From M55B165 sp051744245 (lineage in GTDB: Bacteria; Actinomycetota; Humimicrobiia; Humimicrobiales; Humimicrobiaceae): a stretch of DNA of 54,505 bases. The notes beneath the pieces are model-generated. The model was not told the DNA's origin and ran no database searches. It saw only the letters and a list, made by a program, of their open reading frames with translations. Positions 1 through 8,850 of the stretch are shown here, piece after piece (position 1 is the first letter of the stretch; the number at the start of each line of letters is the position of its first letter). Both the position numbers and the translations under genes were made by a program. The stretch is from contig JBNJCV010000003.1 in NCBI GenBank assembly GCA_051744245.1, positions 1 through 54,505 of the forward strand. Direction: 5' to 3'.

Positions 1-89
1 AGGATACTAAAAATTACTCCAATAATTGCCACCATTACGATGTCTAGGGTATTCCATCCGTATTCTTTTTTTAGACTTTTATCATTCAT
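1..89 (-). CDS. YkoE-like ECF transporter S component (partial, N-terminus only)
   Basis: Only the first 29 codons are inside the window. They begin MNDKSLKKEYGWNTLDIVMV and run into a hydrophobic stretch that would be the first membrane segment. A strong Shine-Dalgarno AGGAGGAAGC lies directly before the ATG. The charged N-terminus followed by a hydrophobic helix fits the substrate-binding subunits of ECF vitamin transporters, and YkoE-type thiamine/HMP subunits are the best match. It starts 10 bases after the thiN stop on the same strand, so it should be under the same TPP riboswitch, which supports a thiamine role. The family call is tentative because so little protein is visible. Confidence 0.5.
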   Translation of the reverse strand, partial: MNDKSLKKEYGWNTLDIVMVAIIGVIFSI

Positions 90-98
90 GCTTCCTCC

Positions 99-764
99 TT
101 ATATTTCCTTAATAATTAATAATTGTCCACTGGTAATATCTATAAAGGCTTTATTTTGGGTAAAAACATTGCTGATGCCCCTTACCGGGCTAAAGTATAG
201 TTTTTCGTTCTTAAGGTTGTATTTTAAGCCCTCAACTTTTTTAAAATGAGTATACGGGGTAAGCGAAAACAGGGAAATTAATTTGCCTACATCTCCATTA
301 ATTTCAACAGGTTCTTTTATGGCAAAGATTTCGTTTGTTTCGGTCAAAATCCTCACATCTATGCCAGATAGGAAAGGGGAGGATAAGAGAACAATATTTG
401 CAAGACTATGGTCAACCCTGTTTCCAATAGCTCCTATAATTAATATTTCTTTAACCTGGTATTTCAGGGCAGCCTGCAATGCCAGCTGGGTATCAGTTTC
501 ATCCTTTTGGGGCGGTTCACTGATAAATACTGCATCTTTGTTCAGTGATTTAATATTTTTCTGGGTCTTTTGGCTAATACTGTCCATATCGCCTACTACC
601 AGATCCGGGACAAGCTCTAGTTTCAGAGCATTATCTGCGCCACCGTCAGCGCTTACTATAAGGTTATTCTGGCTGAAACCATACCTTGCTATATGCTTTT
701 TAATTATATTAAAGTCTTCTATATTGCCATTGGTAACTACAACTGCTTTTTGGTACCTTTCCAT
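99..764 (-). CDS. thiN: Thiamine pyrophosphokinase
   Basis: This 221-residue protein transfers pyrophosphate from ATP to thiamine to make TPP in the cytosol. Family motifs are in order: ADGGAD at 39-44, PDLVVGDMDS at 53-62 (metal-binding acidic residues), KDETDT near 87-92 and GAIGNRVDH at 111-119. Length is normal for bacterial ThiN. The ATG has a good Shine-Dalgarno (AAAGGGG) and lies just after a TPP riboswitch and terminator, so expression should fall when TPP is abundant. The next gene on the strand looks like a thiamine uptake component, making a salvage operon: import, then activation. Confidence 0.95.
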   Translation of the reverse strand: MERYQKAVVVTNGNIEDFNIIKKHIARYGFSQNNLIVSADGGADNALKLELVPDLVVGDMDSISQKTQKNIKSLNKDAVFISEPPQKDETDTQLALQAALKYQVKEILIIGAIGNRVDHSLANIVLLSSPFLSGIDVRILTETNEIFAIKEPVEINGDVGKLISLFSLTPYTHFKKVEGLKYNLKNEKLYFSPVRGISNVFTQNKAFIDITSGQLLIIKEI

Positions 765-780
765 TTTTTCCCCTTTCCAT

Positions 781-812
781 AAAAAAACTGCTAACCCAGC
801 GAAGGTTAGCAG
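781..812 (-). terminator. Intrinsic terminator of the TPP riboswitch leader
   Basis: On the minus strand the 9-bp stem CTGCTAACC / GGTTAGCAG with a short loop is followed at once by seven T residues (781-787). It lies between the riboswitch aptamer and thiN, so it is most likely the expression platform: TPP-bound aptamer permits the terminator and thiN is switched off. Confidence 0.85.
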
Positions 813-824
813 CTATAATTTTTG

Positions 825-905
825 CTTCCCTACGCTAGTATTACCCAGTTCAGGTTAAGGGGTCGATAGCTTTTGCTATCCTCTCAGCTATTTCTAGCTC
901 CCCCA
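825..905 (-). promoter_or_regulatory. TPP riboswitch aptamer (thi box)
   Basis: Read on the minus strand, the region holds the conserved TPP aptamer pieces in order: GCTGAGAGG near its 5' end, ACCCCTTAACCTGAACTGGG in the middle, then TAATACTAGCGTAGGGAAG. These match the thi-box consensus (CUGAGA, ACCUGAU-like, GGAUAAUACCAGCG-like and AGGGAA). The optional P3 arm is a short perfect hairpin (GATAGC..GCTATC). It precedes thiN and a putative thiamine ECF component and is coupled to a downstream intrinsic terminator. Confidence 0.95.
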
Positions 906-933
906 GCTTATTTTATTTTCAAAGAATTTTCTT

Positions 934-939
934 TATAAT
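934..939 (+). promoter_or_regulatory. Putative -10 box for hrcA
   Basis: A perfect TATAAT lies in the hrcA/thiN divergent gap with no clear -35 partner. A start near 946 would exclude the upstream ATG at 938 and favours translation from 980 or 995. No CIRCE inverted repeat (TTAGCACTC/GAGTGCTAA) is visible. Confidence 0.4.
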
Positions 940-979
940 GTTACAAGTAGGATTATATTACCTTGGAAAAAAAAGTCAA

Positions 980-2029
980 ATGGCTGTGATTGCTATGGAA
1001 CTAACAGAACGTAAAAAAGAAATACTAAAAGAGGTAGTGGTTAACTTTGTTGAAGGTGCTGAACCAGTGTCATCTAAAATGGTGCTGGAAAATTCAGCGC
1101 TTGACATAAGTTCTGCTACCATAAGAAATGAGATGTCTGAGCTTGAAGATATGGGTTATCTGACCCATCCCCATACTTCTGCCGGGAGGATACCTACAGA
1201 TAAAGGTTATAGGTTTTATGTTGATAACCTGATGGATAAAAGTATTGCCAAAAGGGAAGAAGGGGATCTGCCTTCAATAAATTTTGATTTTTCAAAAGAC
1301 CTGGAGATTGAGGCTATTTTGAAAAAAAGCTCTAAAATGCTAGCCCAGTTTACTAATTACCTGTCAATGGTGGTAGCCCCAACTTTAAACCAGAGCAGGT
1401 TTAGGCATATTGAATTACTAAAATTCCAGGATACCAGCTTCCTTATGGTCTTAATTACTGACAGCGGCCGGGTATATAAAAGGCATTTTAGCCTGTCAGG
1501 TTCCTATACTAGTATGGATCTTCAGGGAGTGGCCAATATCCTTAATATGCAGCTAAAGGATAAGCCAATTGTGGACATAGATATGGAATCAGTTGAAGTT
1601 CCCAAAAGCGATGCTTATCTAATAATACTGGTAAAAAAGGTAGTGGAACTTATAAAGGATTATGCCAATGCCGGCATGCAGTATAACAGGATATTCATGC
1701 ATGGGGCCTCTGGGGTTTTAAACCAGCCGGATTTTATTGATCTAGCTAAAATCCGTAAGGTACTTAGGTTTATCGAGAATGAATACCTGCTCATGAAATT
1801 GCTATTGGATTCTTCCAGTAAACGGGAATTTATAATAAAGATTGGGTCTGAAATTTTTGATGAAAGCATAAGTGATCTAAGCTTGATAGCTTCAAAATAC
1901 AAAATACATGACAAATCCTCTGGAGCGATTGGGGTCCTTGGCCCTAAAAGGATGGATTATCCCAAGGTAATCCGTATTTTGGATATCTTTAGGGTAAACC
2001 TTAGCGATTATTTTGGATCAAAATCCTGA
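980..2029 (+). CDS. hrcA: Heat-inducible transcription repressor HrcA
   Basis: HrcA represses class I heat-shock genes by binding CIRCE operators. The protein opens with the typical winged-helix region (ELTERKKEILKEVV, then AEPVSSK and the ATIRNEMSELEDMGYL recognition segment, then HTSAGRIPTDKGYRFYVD), followed by the HrcA effector domain and a C-terminal DYF motif. Start choice is uncertain. ATG 938 overlaps the likely promoter. 980 has a weak GGAAA upstream. 995 gives the N-terminus most like relatives. dnaJ follows 80 bases later, the usual neighbour, but dnaK and grpE are not in the window and no CIRCE site is seen here. Confidence 0.93.
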   Translation: MAVIAMELTERKKEILKEVVVNFVEGAEPVSSKMVLENSALDISSATIRNEMSELEDMGYLTHPHTSAGRIPTDKGYRFYVDNLMDKSIAKREEGDLPSINFDFSKDLEIEAILKKSSKMLAQFTNYLSMVVAPTLNQSRFRHIELLKFQDTSFLMVLITDSGRVYKRHFSLSGSYTSMDLQGVANILNMQLKDKPIVDIDMESVEVPKSDAYLIILVKKVVELIKDYANAGMQYNRIFMHGASGVLNQPDFIDLAKIRKVLRFIENEYLLMKLLLDSSSKREFIIKIGSEIFDESISDLSLIASKYKIHDKSSGAIGVLGPKRMDYPKVIRILDIFRVNLSDYFGSKS

Positions 2030-2032
2030 ATT

Positions 2033-2060
2033 TTGAATAATTGCAAAAATTTAGTAAAAT
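2033..2060 (+). promoter_or_regulatory. Putative promoter for dnaJ
   Basis: TTGAAT, 16-base spacer, TAAAAT, placed about 50 bases before the dnaJ start in the hrcA-dnaJ gap. It would allow dnaJ and the genes after it to be transcribed apart from hrcA. Confidence 0.4.
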
Positions 2061-2109
2061 GCTATATCGTTCCTAAATTTATAAAGAATTAACTTGAGGT
2101 GGTTTTTAA

Positions 2110-3246
2110 GTGGCTAATAAAAGAGACTATTATGAAGTGCTCGGTGTTTCAAGGGACTGTTCAAAAGCTGAGCTTAAAAAAGCATACAGGAAACTTGCGC
2201 ATAAGTATCATCCTGATGTGAACAGCAATGATCCTGAAGCCGAGGAAAAGTTTAAGGAAATATCTGAGGCTTATGCTGTATTAAGCGATGACCAGAAAAG
2301 GGCGCAATATGATAGGTTTGGTTTTAGCAATAATTTATTTGACGAATCAGACTTTGGCAGCGTATTTTCTGAATTTGGTTTTGGGGATATTTTTGATATG
2401 TTTTTCGGAAGCAGTTTTGGTGGCGGCTTTTCAACCAGGACCAGAAGGCAAAGGCGCAGGCAAGGCTCTGATGTTTCTGCCTCAGTATCCATAGAATTCA
2501 AGGAAGCTGCTTTTGGAGTAAAAAAAGATGTTGAATTCTATGCTGATGAGATATGCGATAAGTGTAATGGCAGCAGAAGCCAGAGCGGAGAAGGGACAGT
2601 TACCTGTACAGCTTGCGGAGGCACAGGGCAAGTTAGGACCCAAAGGCAAACTTTTATAGGAAGCGTAGTTACTGCCTCTACCTGCAAGAATTGTAATGGT
2701 ACCGGCAAGGTGGTAAAAGATCCCTGTAAAAAGTGCGGGGGAAATGGATATTACAGGCAGAAGAAAAAAGTCAGGGTTGACATTCCAGCTGGAATACATA
2801 ATGGGGACAGGCTAAGAGTTACCGGGAAAGGCAATTCCTTAGGCAAGGGCTCAATGAAAGGGGACCTTTATGTGAACGTAAAAGTTAAGCCCTATCCCGG
2901 GATGAGAAGAGATGGTGATAATGTAGTCTCTGATGCAGAGATTTCTTTTGCCCAGGCTGCTCTTGGCTGTAAGCTTAAGGTGGAAACCCTGGATGGTGAA
3001 GAAGAGTTGGTCATAAAACCGGGAACACAGCCTGGAACTAAGAAAATATTTAAAGCTAAAGGTATGGTGCAGCTTAATGGCTACAGGAGGGGTGACCATA
3101 TAGTAAATATTAAGGTAAAAATCCCCACGCGTTTAAGCAAGGAAGAAATAGAATTACTTTCCAGGTATGCTGAAGGCAGGGGAGAGAAAGTCGGCGACGG
3201 AACTAAAAATTTCTTTTCGGGCTTTAAGAATGCCTTCAGGAAATAA
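2110..3246 (+). CDS. dnaJ: Chaperone protein DnaJ (Hsp40)
   Basis: A 378-residue full-length type I DnaJ that stimulates DnaK ATPase and delivers unfolded clients. It has a J domain with HPD at 34-36, a Gly/Phe-rich linker (about 60-110), four CxxCxGxG-type zinc repeats (CDKCNGSR, CTACGGTG, CKNCNGTG, CKKCGGNG; about 149-210) and the two C-terminal beta domains. The first zinc repeat ends in GSR, a slight deviation from GxG. The start is GTG with the Shine-Dalgarno GAGGTGG just upstream. It lies between hrcA and rsmE, as in many Gram-positive genomes. Confidence 0.97.
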   Translation: MANKRDYYEVLGVSRDCSKAELKKAYRKLAHKYHPDVNSNDPEAEEKFKEISEAYAVLSDDQKRAQYDRFGFSNNLFDESDFGSVFSEFGFGDIFDMFFGSSFGGGFSTRTRRQRRRQGSDVSASVSIEFKEAAFGVKKDVEFYADEICDKCNGSRSQSGEGTVTCTACGGTGQVRTQRQTFIGSVVTASTCKNCNGTGKVVKDPCKKCGGNGYYRQKKKVRVDIPAGIHNGDRLRVTGKGNSLGKGSMKGDLYVNVKVKPYPGMRRDGDNVVSDAEISFAQAALGCKLKVETLDGEEELVIKPGTQPGTKKIFKAKGMVQLNGYRRGDHIVNIKVKIPTRLSKEEIELLSRYAEGRGEKVGDGTKNFFSGFKNAFRK

Positions 3247-3265
3247 ATAATTTTTATACTTTGTC

Positions 3266-3988
3266 ATGAGTTATGCATTTTTTTTTGTAAATCCCAATGA
3301 CATTTCAGGCAACACTATTGTTTTGCGCGGCCAGGATTATAATCACCTGGCTAATGCCCTTAGGGCTAAAACCGGCGACATAGTGGAAGTTTCTGATAAC
3401 TCCTCTTATAGGTATACTTGCAGGATTGCTGAAATCAGGCAAGGGAAAGCAGTGCTGGAAGCCAAAAAGAGGGAAAAAATTAAAAGAATCTCCCCTCAAA
3501 TAACTCTGTTTCAGTGCATAATTAAAAAAAATGCTATGGAGTATTTGATACAGAAGGCAACAGAAATTGGAATAGATAAAATTATTCCCGTGATGAGCAA
3601 GCGGGTGGTGGTTGACAAAAAAATTCTTAGAAAGGCTGAAAGATGGAATAAGATTGCAGAATCTGCATCCAAGCAGAGCGGGAGGAGTATTTCAAGTAAA
3701 GTATTAGCTCCGGTTAGTTTAGAGGATATCCAGCCAGGCGATTATGACTTGTTTTTCATACCATATGAGCAGAAAAAAGAAAGGAACAGTTTTGCCGACG
3801 CATTGAAGCATGAGCAGGCCAGAAACATTGGATACCTTATTGGGCCGGAAGGAGGTTTTGAGACAGGGGAAGTGGACTTATTAATTAAGAAGGGGGCACA
3901 AGCTGTCAGTTTGGGTAAAAATATTTTACGGTCTGAGACTGCGGCCATATATTTTTTATCTGTAATGGATTATTTATTAAAAACATGA
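3266..3988 (+). CDS. rsmE: 16S rRNA (uracil-1498-N3)-methyltransferase RsmE
   Basis: A 240-residue SPOUT-class methyltransferase that modifies U1498 of 16S rRNA using SAM. The family hallmarks near the C-terminus are the knot motifs IGPEGGFE (about 191-198) and LGKNILRSETA (about 216-226). The N-terminal PUA-like part contains the DYNHLANALRAKTGD segment seen in the family. It starts 20 bases after dnaJ, and its stop overlaps the mtaB start by four bases (ATGA), indicating translational coupling. The hrcA-dnaJ-rsmE-mtaB order is conserved in Firmicutes. Confidence 0.95.
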   Translation: MSYAFFFVNPNDISGNTIVLRGQDYNHLANALRAKTGDIVEVSDNSSYRYTCRIAEIRQGKAVLEAKKREKIKRISPQITLFQCIIKKNAMEYLIQKATEIGIDKIIPVMSKRVVVDKKILRKAERWNKIAESASKQSGRSISSKVLAPVSLEDIQPGDYDLFFIPYEQKKERNSFADALKHEQARNIGYLIGPEGGFETGEVDLLIKKGAQAVSLGKNILRSETAAIYFLSVMDYLLKT

Positions 3989-5217
3989 ACAAATTTTCAA
4001 TATATACGCTGGGGTGCAAGGTAAACCAGGCAGAAAGTGATTGGATAGCTTCAGAGTTGTCCGGCAGGGGTTTTGAGCAGGTAGGCTTTGAAGGGGATCC
4101 AGATTTTTGCATTATAAATACCTGTACAGTTACAAAAAAGAGTGACAAAAAGAGCAGACAGGTTATAAGGAAGGCCAACAAAAAGAACTGCAAAGTAATA
4201 GTTACGGGATGTTTTGTGGTTTTTAACCACGATTTTCTGGCAGCTGAAGACGTGGACTGGGTGCCAAACACTGAAAAGAAAAAAATACCAAAAATTATTG
4301 AAGAGGTAGGCAGTTGCAGTCAAGCAGAGGGAACATACAGAAGCCATACAAGGCCTTTGGTAAAAATCCAGGATGGATGCGAACAGTTTTGCAGTTATTG
4401 TATAGTGCCGCTGGTTAGGGGAAAGTATAGGAGCACACCTGCCAGGGCAATTGTAGAGAAGATTAAAAGCATTGATGAAAACGGCTACGGGGAAGCAGTT
4501 CTTACAGGGATACATATAGGAAAATATGGTGCTGAAACAGGTAAGAGTAATGGGCTGGCCAACCTGCTGGAAGATATATTAAAGCAGACCGGAATAAAAA
4601 GAATAAGGCTAAGCTCCATAGAAATTAATGAAATAAGCAGGGAGTTGGTTGATATAGTTAAGGGCAGTAGAAGGGTTGCTCCCCATCTTCATATACCCTT
4701 GCAGAGTGGCAGCGATAGGATACTTAAGCTTATGGAAAGGCCTTACAGCAGCGGGCAGTACGTTGAAAAAATAAGGGAAGTACAGGAAGGCATGGCGCTA
4801 ACTACTGATGTTATGGTGGGTTTTCCAGGGGAAACTGGGGCTGATTTTGAGCAGACATTGGGGATAGCAGAAGAAATTGAATTTTCAAAGCTGCATGTAT
4901 TCCAATACTCACCAAGGAAACAAACAAGGGCATATGGCATGGAAGGACAGGTTCCTGCCGCAGTAAAGAAAGCCCGGAGCAAAAAACTGATATCTGCTGG
5001 TAAAAAGCTAAGGGAAAGATTTTTACAGTCTAATATTGGAAAAATTTTAGATGTAGTGCGTGAAACCCGTCACGGAGATACAGGATGCGGAACTTCGGGG
5101 AATTATATAAAAGTGTTTTTTCCGGTGGAAAAAAACTGGAAGGAAGGCAAGATTATTAAAGTTAGGATAAATTCTATGTATAAAAACGGACTATGGGGAA
5201 AAATGTATAATAGTTAA
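3985..5217 (+). CDS. mtaB: tRNA t6A methylthiotransferase MtaB
   Basis: A radical-SAM methylthiotransferase that turns t6A37 into ms2t6A37 in tRNAs. N-terminal UPF0004 domain cysteines are C11 (LGCKVNQ), C47 (NTCTVT) and C76 (TGCF), which bind one [4Fe-4S] cluster. The radical-SAM triad is C132, C136, C139 (CEQFCSYC). A TRAM-like domain closes the protein. MtaB is preferred over MiaB because of the short N-terminus and the rsmE-adjacent position, as for B. subtilis yqeV. Length 410 residues. The start overlaps the rsmE stop. Confidence 0.93.
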   Translation: MNKFSIYTLGCKVNQAESDWIASELSGRGFEQVGFEGDPDFCIINTCTVTKKSDKKSRQVIRKANKKNCKVIVTGCFVVFNHDFLAAEDVDWVPNTEKKKIPKIIEEVGSCSQAEGTYRSHTRPLVKIQDGCEQFCSYCIVPLVRGKYRSTPARAIVEKIKSIDENGYGEAVLTGIHIGKYGAETGKSNGLANLLEDILKQTGIKRIRLSSIEINEISRELVDIVKGSRRVAPHLHIPLQSGSDRILKLMERPYSSGQYVEKIREVQEGMALTTDVMVGFPGETGADFEQTLGIAEEIEFSKLHVFQYSPRKQTRAYGMEGQVPAAVKKARSKKLISAGKKLRERFLQSNIGKILDVVRETRHGDTGCGTSGNYIKVFFPVEKNWKEGKIIKVRINSMYKNGLWGKMYNS

Positions 5218-5242
5218 GTATTTAGCAAAAAAGCTATAAAAC

Positions 5243-5270
5243 TTGTAAAATAGGTTAAAAGTTGTATAAT
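5243..5270 (+). promoter_or_regulatory. Putative promoter for hinT
   Basis: TTGTAA, 16-base spacer, perfect TATAAT. The predicted start near 5277 leaves a 25-base leader containing the hinT Shine-Dalgarno and excludes the in-frame TTG at 5278 as start. Confidence 0.6.
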
Positions 5271-5301
5271 CATCGCTTTGACAAAAAATAAAGGGGGAAT
5301 T

Positions 5302-5643
5302 ATGGTTGATTGCCTTTTTTGTAAGATTGCCAATAAAGATATAGAGAGCAAAATTGTATATGAAACTGAAAATGTAGTGGTATTTAAAGATGTAAATCCA
5401 AAAGCTCCTGTCCATTTACTGGCTATACCTAAATTCCATATAAGTTCTATAATGGAAATAAATAAACTGGATAAAAATCTGATAAAAGAATTGATGGAAG
5501 CTATAGCTAAAGTGGCCAAAGATTACGGCCTGGAGAAGGGCTTTAGAGTAGTTACCAATACCGGCAGGGATGCCGGGCAAAGTGTGGAACACCTGCATTT
5601 TCATATCTTAGGCAAAAGGAAATTCAACTGGCCTCCTGGTTAA
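5302..5643 (+). CDS. hinT: HIT family nucleotide hydrolase (HinT-like)
   Basis: A 113-residue histidine-triad protein that hydrolyses purine nucleoside phosphoramidates (AMP-lysine, AMP-NH2 type). The catalytic triad is seen in EHLHFHILG close to the C-terminus. The N-terminus has DCLFCKI, whose two cysteines are typical of bacterial HinT. I chose ATG 5302 over an upstream TTG because AAGGGGGAA gives an ideal Shine-Dalgarno and a promoter lies just before. It sits between mtaB and phoH, a common Gram-positive location. Confidence 0.93.
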   Translation: MVDCLFCKIANKDIESKIVYETENVVVFKDVNPKAPVHLLAIPKFHISSIMEINKLDKNLIKELMEAIAKVAKDYGLEKGFRVVTNTGRDAGQSVEHLHFHILGKRKFNWPPG

Positions 5644-5651
5644 TCTATTAA

Positions 5652-5660
5652 TGGTATAAT
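5652..5660 (+). promoter_or_regulatory. Putative extended -10 promoter for phoH
   Basis: TGGTATAAT is a perfect extended -10 element, 38 bases before the phoH start codon, with no clear -35. It may drive the phoH-pgpH-ybeY run. Confidence 0.5.
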
Positions 5661-5697
5661 GGTAGAAAGCAAATAATATTTTAGGGGAGGGATTTTT

Positions 5698-6681
5698 TTG
5701 TCTCCTTATAAGCAAAAAATACACCTTGACTTTAGTGGGGACCATTCTATTGCTGACTTACTGGGTCACAAGGACAAGGTAATAAAAAAAATAGAAGATG
5801 AGTATAATGTAGAAATTTTTGTGCTGGGAAATGATGTAGAGGTTTCTGGCAAGAAAAGTTATGTAGAAAAAGTGGTCAAGCTTTTAAAGGACTTAGTCCT
5901 GCAGATAAATCTAGGGCAGCATATAAATAGCCAAAAAATAAATGACTCCATAAATATTCTGGAAGATAAGCCGGATGCAAAACCACATGAAATATTTAAC
6001 AGCCAGATTGTAATTAATGGAGGAAAAAAAATAAAGCCAAGGACTGAGGGCCAGAAAAATTATATTAAAGCCATAAAAAATAATACGGTAGTGTTTGGAA
6101 TTGGGCCTGCAGGAACCGGAAAGACTTATCTTGCCTTGGCCATGGCAGTCAATGCCTTGTGCCAGAATGAAGTTGGAAGGATTATACTGGTAAAGCCGGT
6201 GGTTGAAGCCGGGGAAAAGCTGGGATATCTGCCCGGCGATATATATGACAAGGTAAGCCCCTACCTTAAGCCCCTGTATGATGCCCTGTATGAAATGCTG
6301 GATGTGGAAATATTTCAGCAGTATATGGATATGGGTATTATAGAAGTTGTCCCCTTGGCCTATATGCGGGGAAGGACCCTAAATGATTCCTTTATAATAC
6401 TGGATGAAGCCCAGAATGCTTCACCAGAGCAGATGAAAATGTTTTTAACCAGGTTGGGGTTCAGCTCTAAAGTAGTTATAACCGGTGATATTACCCAGAT
6501 AGACCTTCCCAAGGAAAAAGAGTCCGGACTAGTGCTGGTAAAAGATATACTTGAAGACATAAAGGATATAGCTTTTGTACACCTGACTTCCAAAGATGTA
6601 ATAAGGCATAAGCTGGTGCAAAAGATTGTTGACGCATATAAAAGATATGAGGATGAGGATTCAAAACCTAAAGAACAATGA
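5698..6681 (+). CDS. phoH: PhoH-like ATPase (PhoH/PhoL)
   Basis: A cytosolic P-loop ATPase of the PhoH family, linked to RNA metabolism and ribosome maturation through its usual partner YbeY. A KH-like N-terminal part covers about 1-100. Walker A GPAGTGKT is at 136-143. Walker B FIILDEAQN lies near 231-239, followed by PEQMKMFLTRLG and the sensor region VVITGDITQIDLP. The TTG start has a strong Shine-Dalgarno (AGGGGAGG, 7-base gap). The stop overlaps pgpH (ATGA). Phosphate regulation is not visible. Length 327 residues is typical. Confidence 0.93.
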   Translation: MSPYKQKIHLDFSGDHSIADLLGHKDKVIKKIEDEYNVEIFVLGNDVEVSGKKSYVEKVVKLLKDLVLQINLGQHINSQKINDSINILEDKPDAKPHEIFNSQIVINGGKKIKPRTEGQKNYIKAIKNNTVVFGIGPAGTGKTYLALAMAVNALCQNEVGRIILVKPVVEAGEKLGYLPGDIYDKVSPYLKPLYDALYEMLDVEIFQQYMDMGIIEVVPLAYMRGRTLNDSFIILDEAQNASPEQMKMFLTRLGFSSKVVITGDITQIDLPKEKESGLVLVKDILEDIKDIAFVHLTSKDVIRHKLVQKIVDAYKRYEDEDSKPKEQ

Positions 6682-8846
6682 CAAACAATAAGAAAAAAAG
6701 CGAAGAACTAAAAAAAACAGAGAATAGTAACAGCAAAAGAAAAAGCTGGGCTAAAAAATACCTGTCTTTCAGGAGCCGCAGCGCCCAAAGGCTTTACATC
6801 TTTATTTTAACTCTGGGTTTAATTGTTCCCATGCTCTCTTACAACTATACTCCTGATATTGATATAGAAGTTGGTAAGCCTGCCCCAAGGACTGTAAAGG
6901 CTAATAAGTCATTGGAATTCGAGGATGTAGAGCAAACTGAAGAAAACAGGAATAAAAACGAGGCTGCGGTTGAAGATGTATATGTTTATGATTCTAGTGC
7001 CTTAAGCGGTGAAGAAGGCACTTTATACCAGCTTAGGTATTTCTTTAACTTGGCGGGAATAGTGGCTGACCGGGAGGGAATGATTTTTGAAGAAAGGGTT
7101 GACTATTTTAATAATTTAACTGGCAACAGGTATTCAGAATCAGCAATTTCTTCAGCCTTAAGGCTATCTGGGGAAGAAAGGAAGAACTTAAGCTCCAAAG
7201 CTCAGGAGATTGCAAGAGCAGTAATGGCAGATCCTATTAGGCCCAATGAAATTGATGCAGCAAGGGAAAAAGCTGCTGAAATGGTAAGTGAAGATGAAGA
7301 GATTCCGGTGAACCATAAACCTATGGTATCTTCTATTTTGGAACAAAATATACAGCCCACCGCTGTTTTTAATCCTGTAGCAACCGAAGAGGCAAGGGAA
7401 GAAGCTAGGCTAAATACTCCCCCTACCATGGTTAATATACTTGAAGGCCAAACTATAGTATATGAGGGGGAAATAGTAAATACTAATGACATACTTATCT
7501 TAAATAGACTCGGTTTGCTGGAAAGAGATTTTAATTGGCAGAGGATATTATATATTTTATTTATATGCTTTATATGTCTTTTCTTGTTCGGATTTTATGT
7601 GGCTAGGTATGACAAGAATATTTATGATAATACAAAAAAGCTTTTCTTAATATCTTTAATTCTGGTTATATTTACCGGGATTATAAAAATACTTACCATA
7701 CTTGCTTCAATACATTTGCCTCTATGGAATTACCTTTTTCCAGTTATCGCGGCAGCAATGCTTTGCACTATAATATTTAACCCCCGGCTAGGTATAATGT
7801 TGACCATACTGTTCAGCATTTTTTTGGGAATTGTTACAGATTTTGATTTTGATTTGGCTACAGTCTACTTGCTTGGGGGTATCTTTTCTACTTATCTTGT
7901 ATCAAATATTTCACAGCGTTCAACGGTTATGAAGGCGGGATTTATCAGCTCGCTGGTTCTGGGGTTCCTATTCCTTTCTATAAATTTAATTGGAGGAGAA
8001 GTGCAGACAATTGCCCTATATACCATACTGGGAATTTTAAATGGCATAATTTGTGCAATACTTACCATAGGGCTCCTGCCTTTTATTGAGTCTACTTTCA
8101 ATATTGTTACTGCCATGGGTCTGCTTGAGTTATCGCACACCGACCAGCCATTGCTAAAAGAGCTTCTAATAGCAGCTCCCGGCACTTATAACCATAGCCT
8201 TCTGGTGGGGCATTTGGCTGAAAATGCAGCAAAAGCTATTGGGGCTGATTCACTGTTGGTTAAAGTTGCTGCCCTCTACCATGATTTGGGTAAGATGAAA
8301 AGGCCTGAATATTTTTATGAAAACCAGGCTGACATTGAAAATTTGCATGACAAGCTGAATCCTTCAATGAGCAGGAATATTATTGCAAAGCATATAAAAG
8401 ATGGAGTGGATGTTGCCAGGAAAAACAGGATTCCCAAAAGGGTGATAGACATTATTTCCCAACACCATGGAAATTCGCTTATTACCTATTTCTATGAAAA
8501 ACAAAAGGGCAGGGAATCAGTAAAAGCAAGCAACGGATCAACAAATGGCCTTAAAGGTCATTTCAGGTATCCCAACTTAAAACCACAGAATAAGGAGGCA
8601 GCCATACTTATGCTTGCTGATTCCACAGAAGCAGCAGTTAGATCTATTGACAGCATGACTCCCAAAAAGATAGAGCAAATGGTAAATGACATAATTGAAG
8701 ATAAGATAAAAGATGGCCAGCTTGATGAAGCTGCTATAACTTTAAAAGAAATAAATAAAGTAAAGAGCAGCTTAATTGATGGCCTGATATCTATACACCA
8801 TCCACGGATTGAATATCCTGAATCAAACAAGGAAGGGGGAAAATAG
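6678..8846 (+). CDS. pgpH: 7TM-HD phosphodiesterase, PgpH/YqfF type (probable c-di-AMP hydrolase)
   Basis: A 722-residue membrane protein. A basic N-terminus precedes one membrane helix (about 40-58), then an extracytoplasmic domain up to about 290, a block of several membrane helices (about 295-490) and a cytosolic HD domain. Metal ligands are visible in TYNHSLLVGHLAENAAK and ALYHDLGKMKRPEYF, with ISQHHGNSLI following. This is the 7TMR-HDED/7TM_7TMR_HD layout of Listeria PgpH, which cleaves cyclic di-AMP. Placement between phoH and ybeY is the standard Firmicutes arrangement. Substrate is inferred from family. Confidence 0.92.
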   Translation: MTNNKKKSEELKKTENSNSKRKSWAKKYLSFRSRSAQRLYIFILTLGLIVPMLSYNYTPDIDIEVGKPAPRTVKANKSLEFEDVEQTEENRNKNEAAVEDVYVYDSSALSGEEGTLYQLRYFFNLAGIVADREGMIFEERVDYFNNLTGNRYSESAISSALRLSGEERKNLSSKAQEIARAVMADPIRPNEIDAAREKAAEMVSEDEEIPVNHKPMVSSILEQNIQPTAVFNPVATEEAREEARLNTPPTMVNILEGQTIVYEGEIVNTNDILILNRLGLLERDFNWQRILYILFICFICLFLFGFYVARYDKNIYDNTKKLFLISLILVIFTGIIKILTILASIHLPLWNYLFPVIAAAMLCTIIFNPRLGIMLTILFSIFLGIVTDFDFDLATVYLLGGIFSTYLVSNISQRSTVMKAGFISSLVLGFLFLSINLIGGEVQTIALYTILGILNGIICAILTIGLLPFIESTFNIVTAMGLLELSHTDQPLLKELLIAAPGTYNHSLLVGHLAENAAKAIGADSLLVKVAALYHDLGKMKRPEYFYENQADIENLHDKLNPSMSRNIIAKHIKDGVDVARKNRIPKRVIDIISQHHGNSLITYFYEKQKGRESVKASNGSTNGLKGHFRYPNLKPQNKEAAILMLADSTEAAVRSIDSMTPKKIEQMVNDIIEDKIKDGQLDEAAITLKEINKVKSSLIDGLISIHHPRIEYPESNKEGGK

Positions 8847-8850
8847 CAGG

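Noticed and set aside
906..979. CIRCE operator expected near hrcA
   Set aside because: No TTAGCACTC..GAGTGCTAA inverted repeat is visible here or before dnaJ.
5278..5301. Upstream TTG as hinT start
   Set aside because: It falls at the predicted transcription start, and the ATG at 5302 has a strong Shine-Dalgarno and the family N-terminus.
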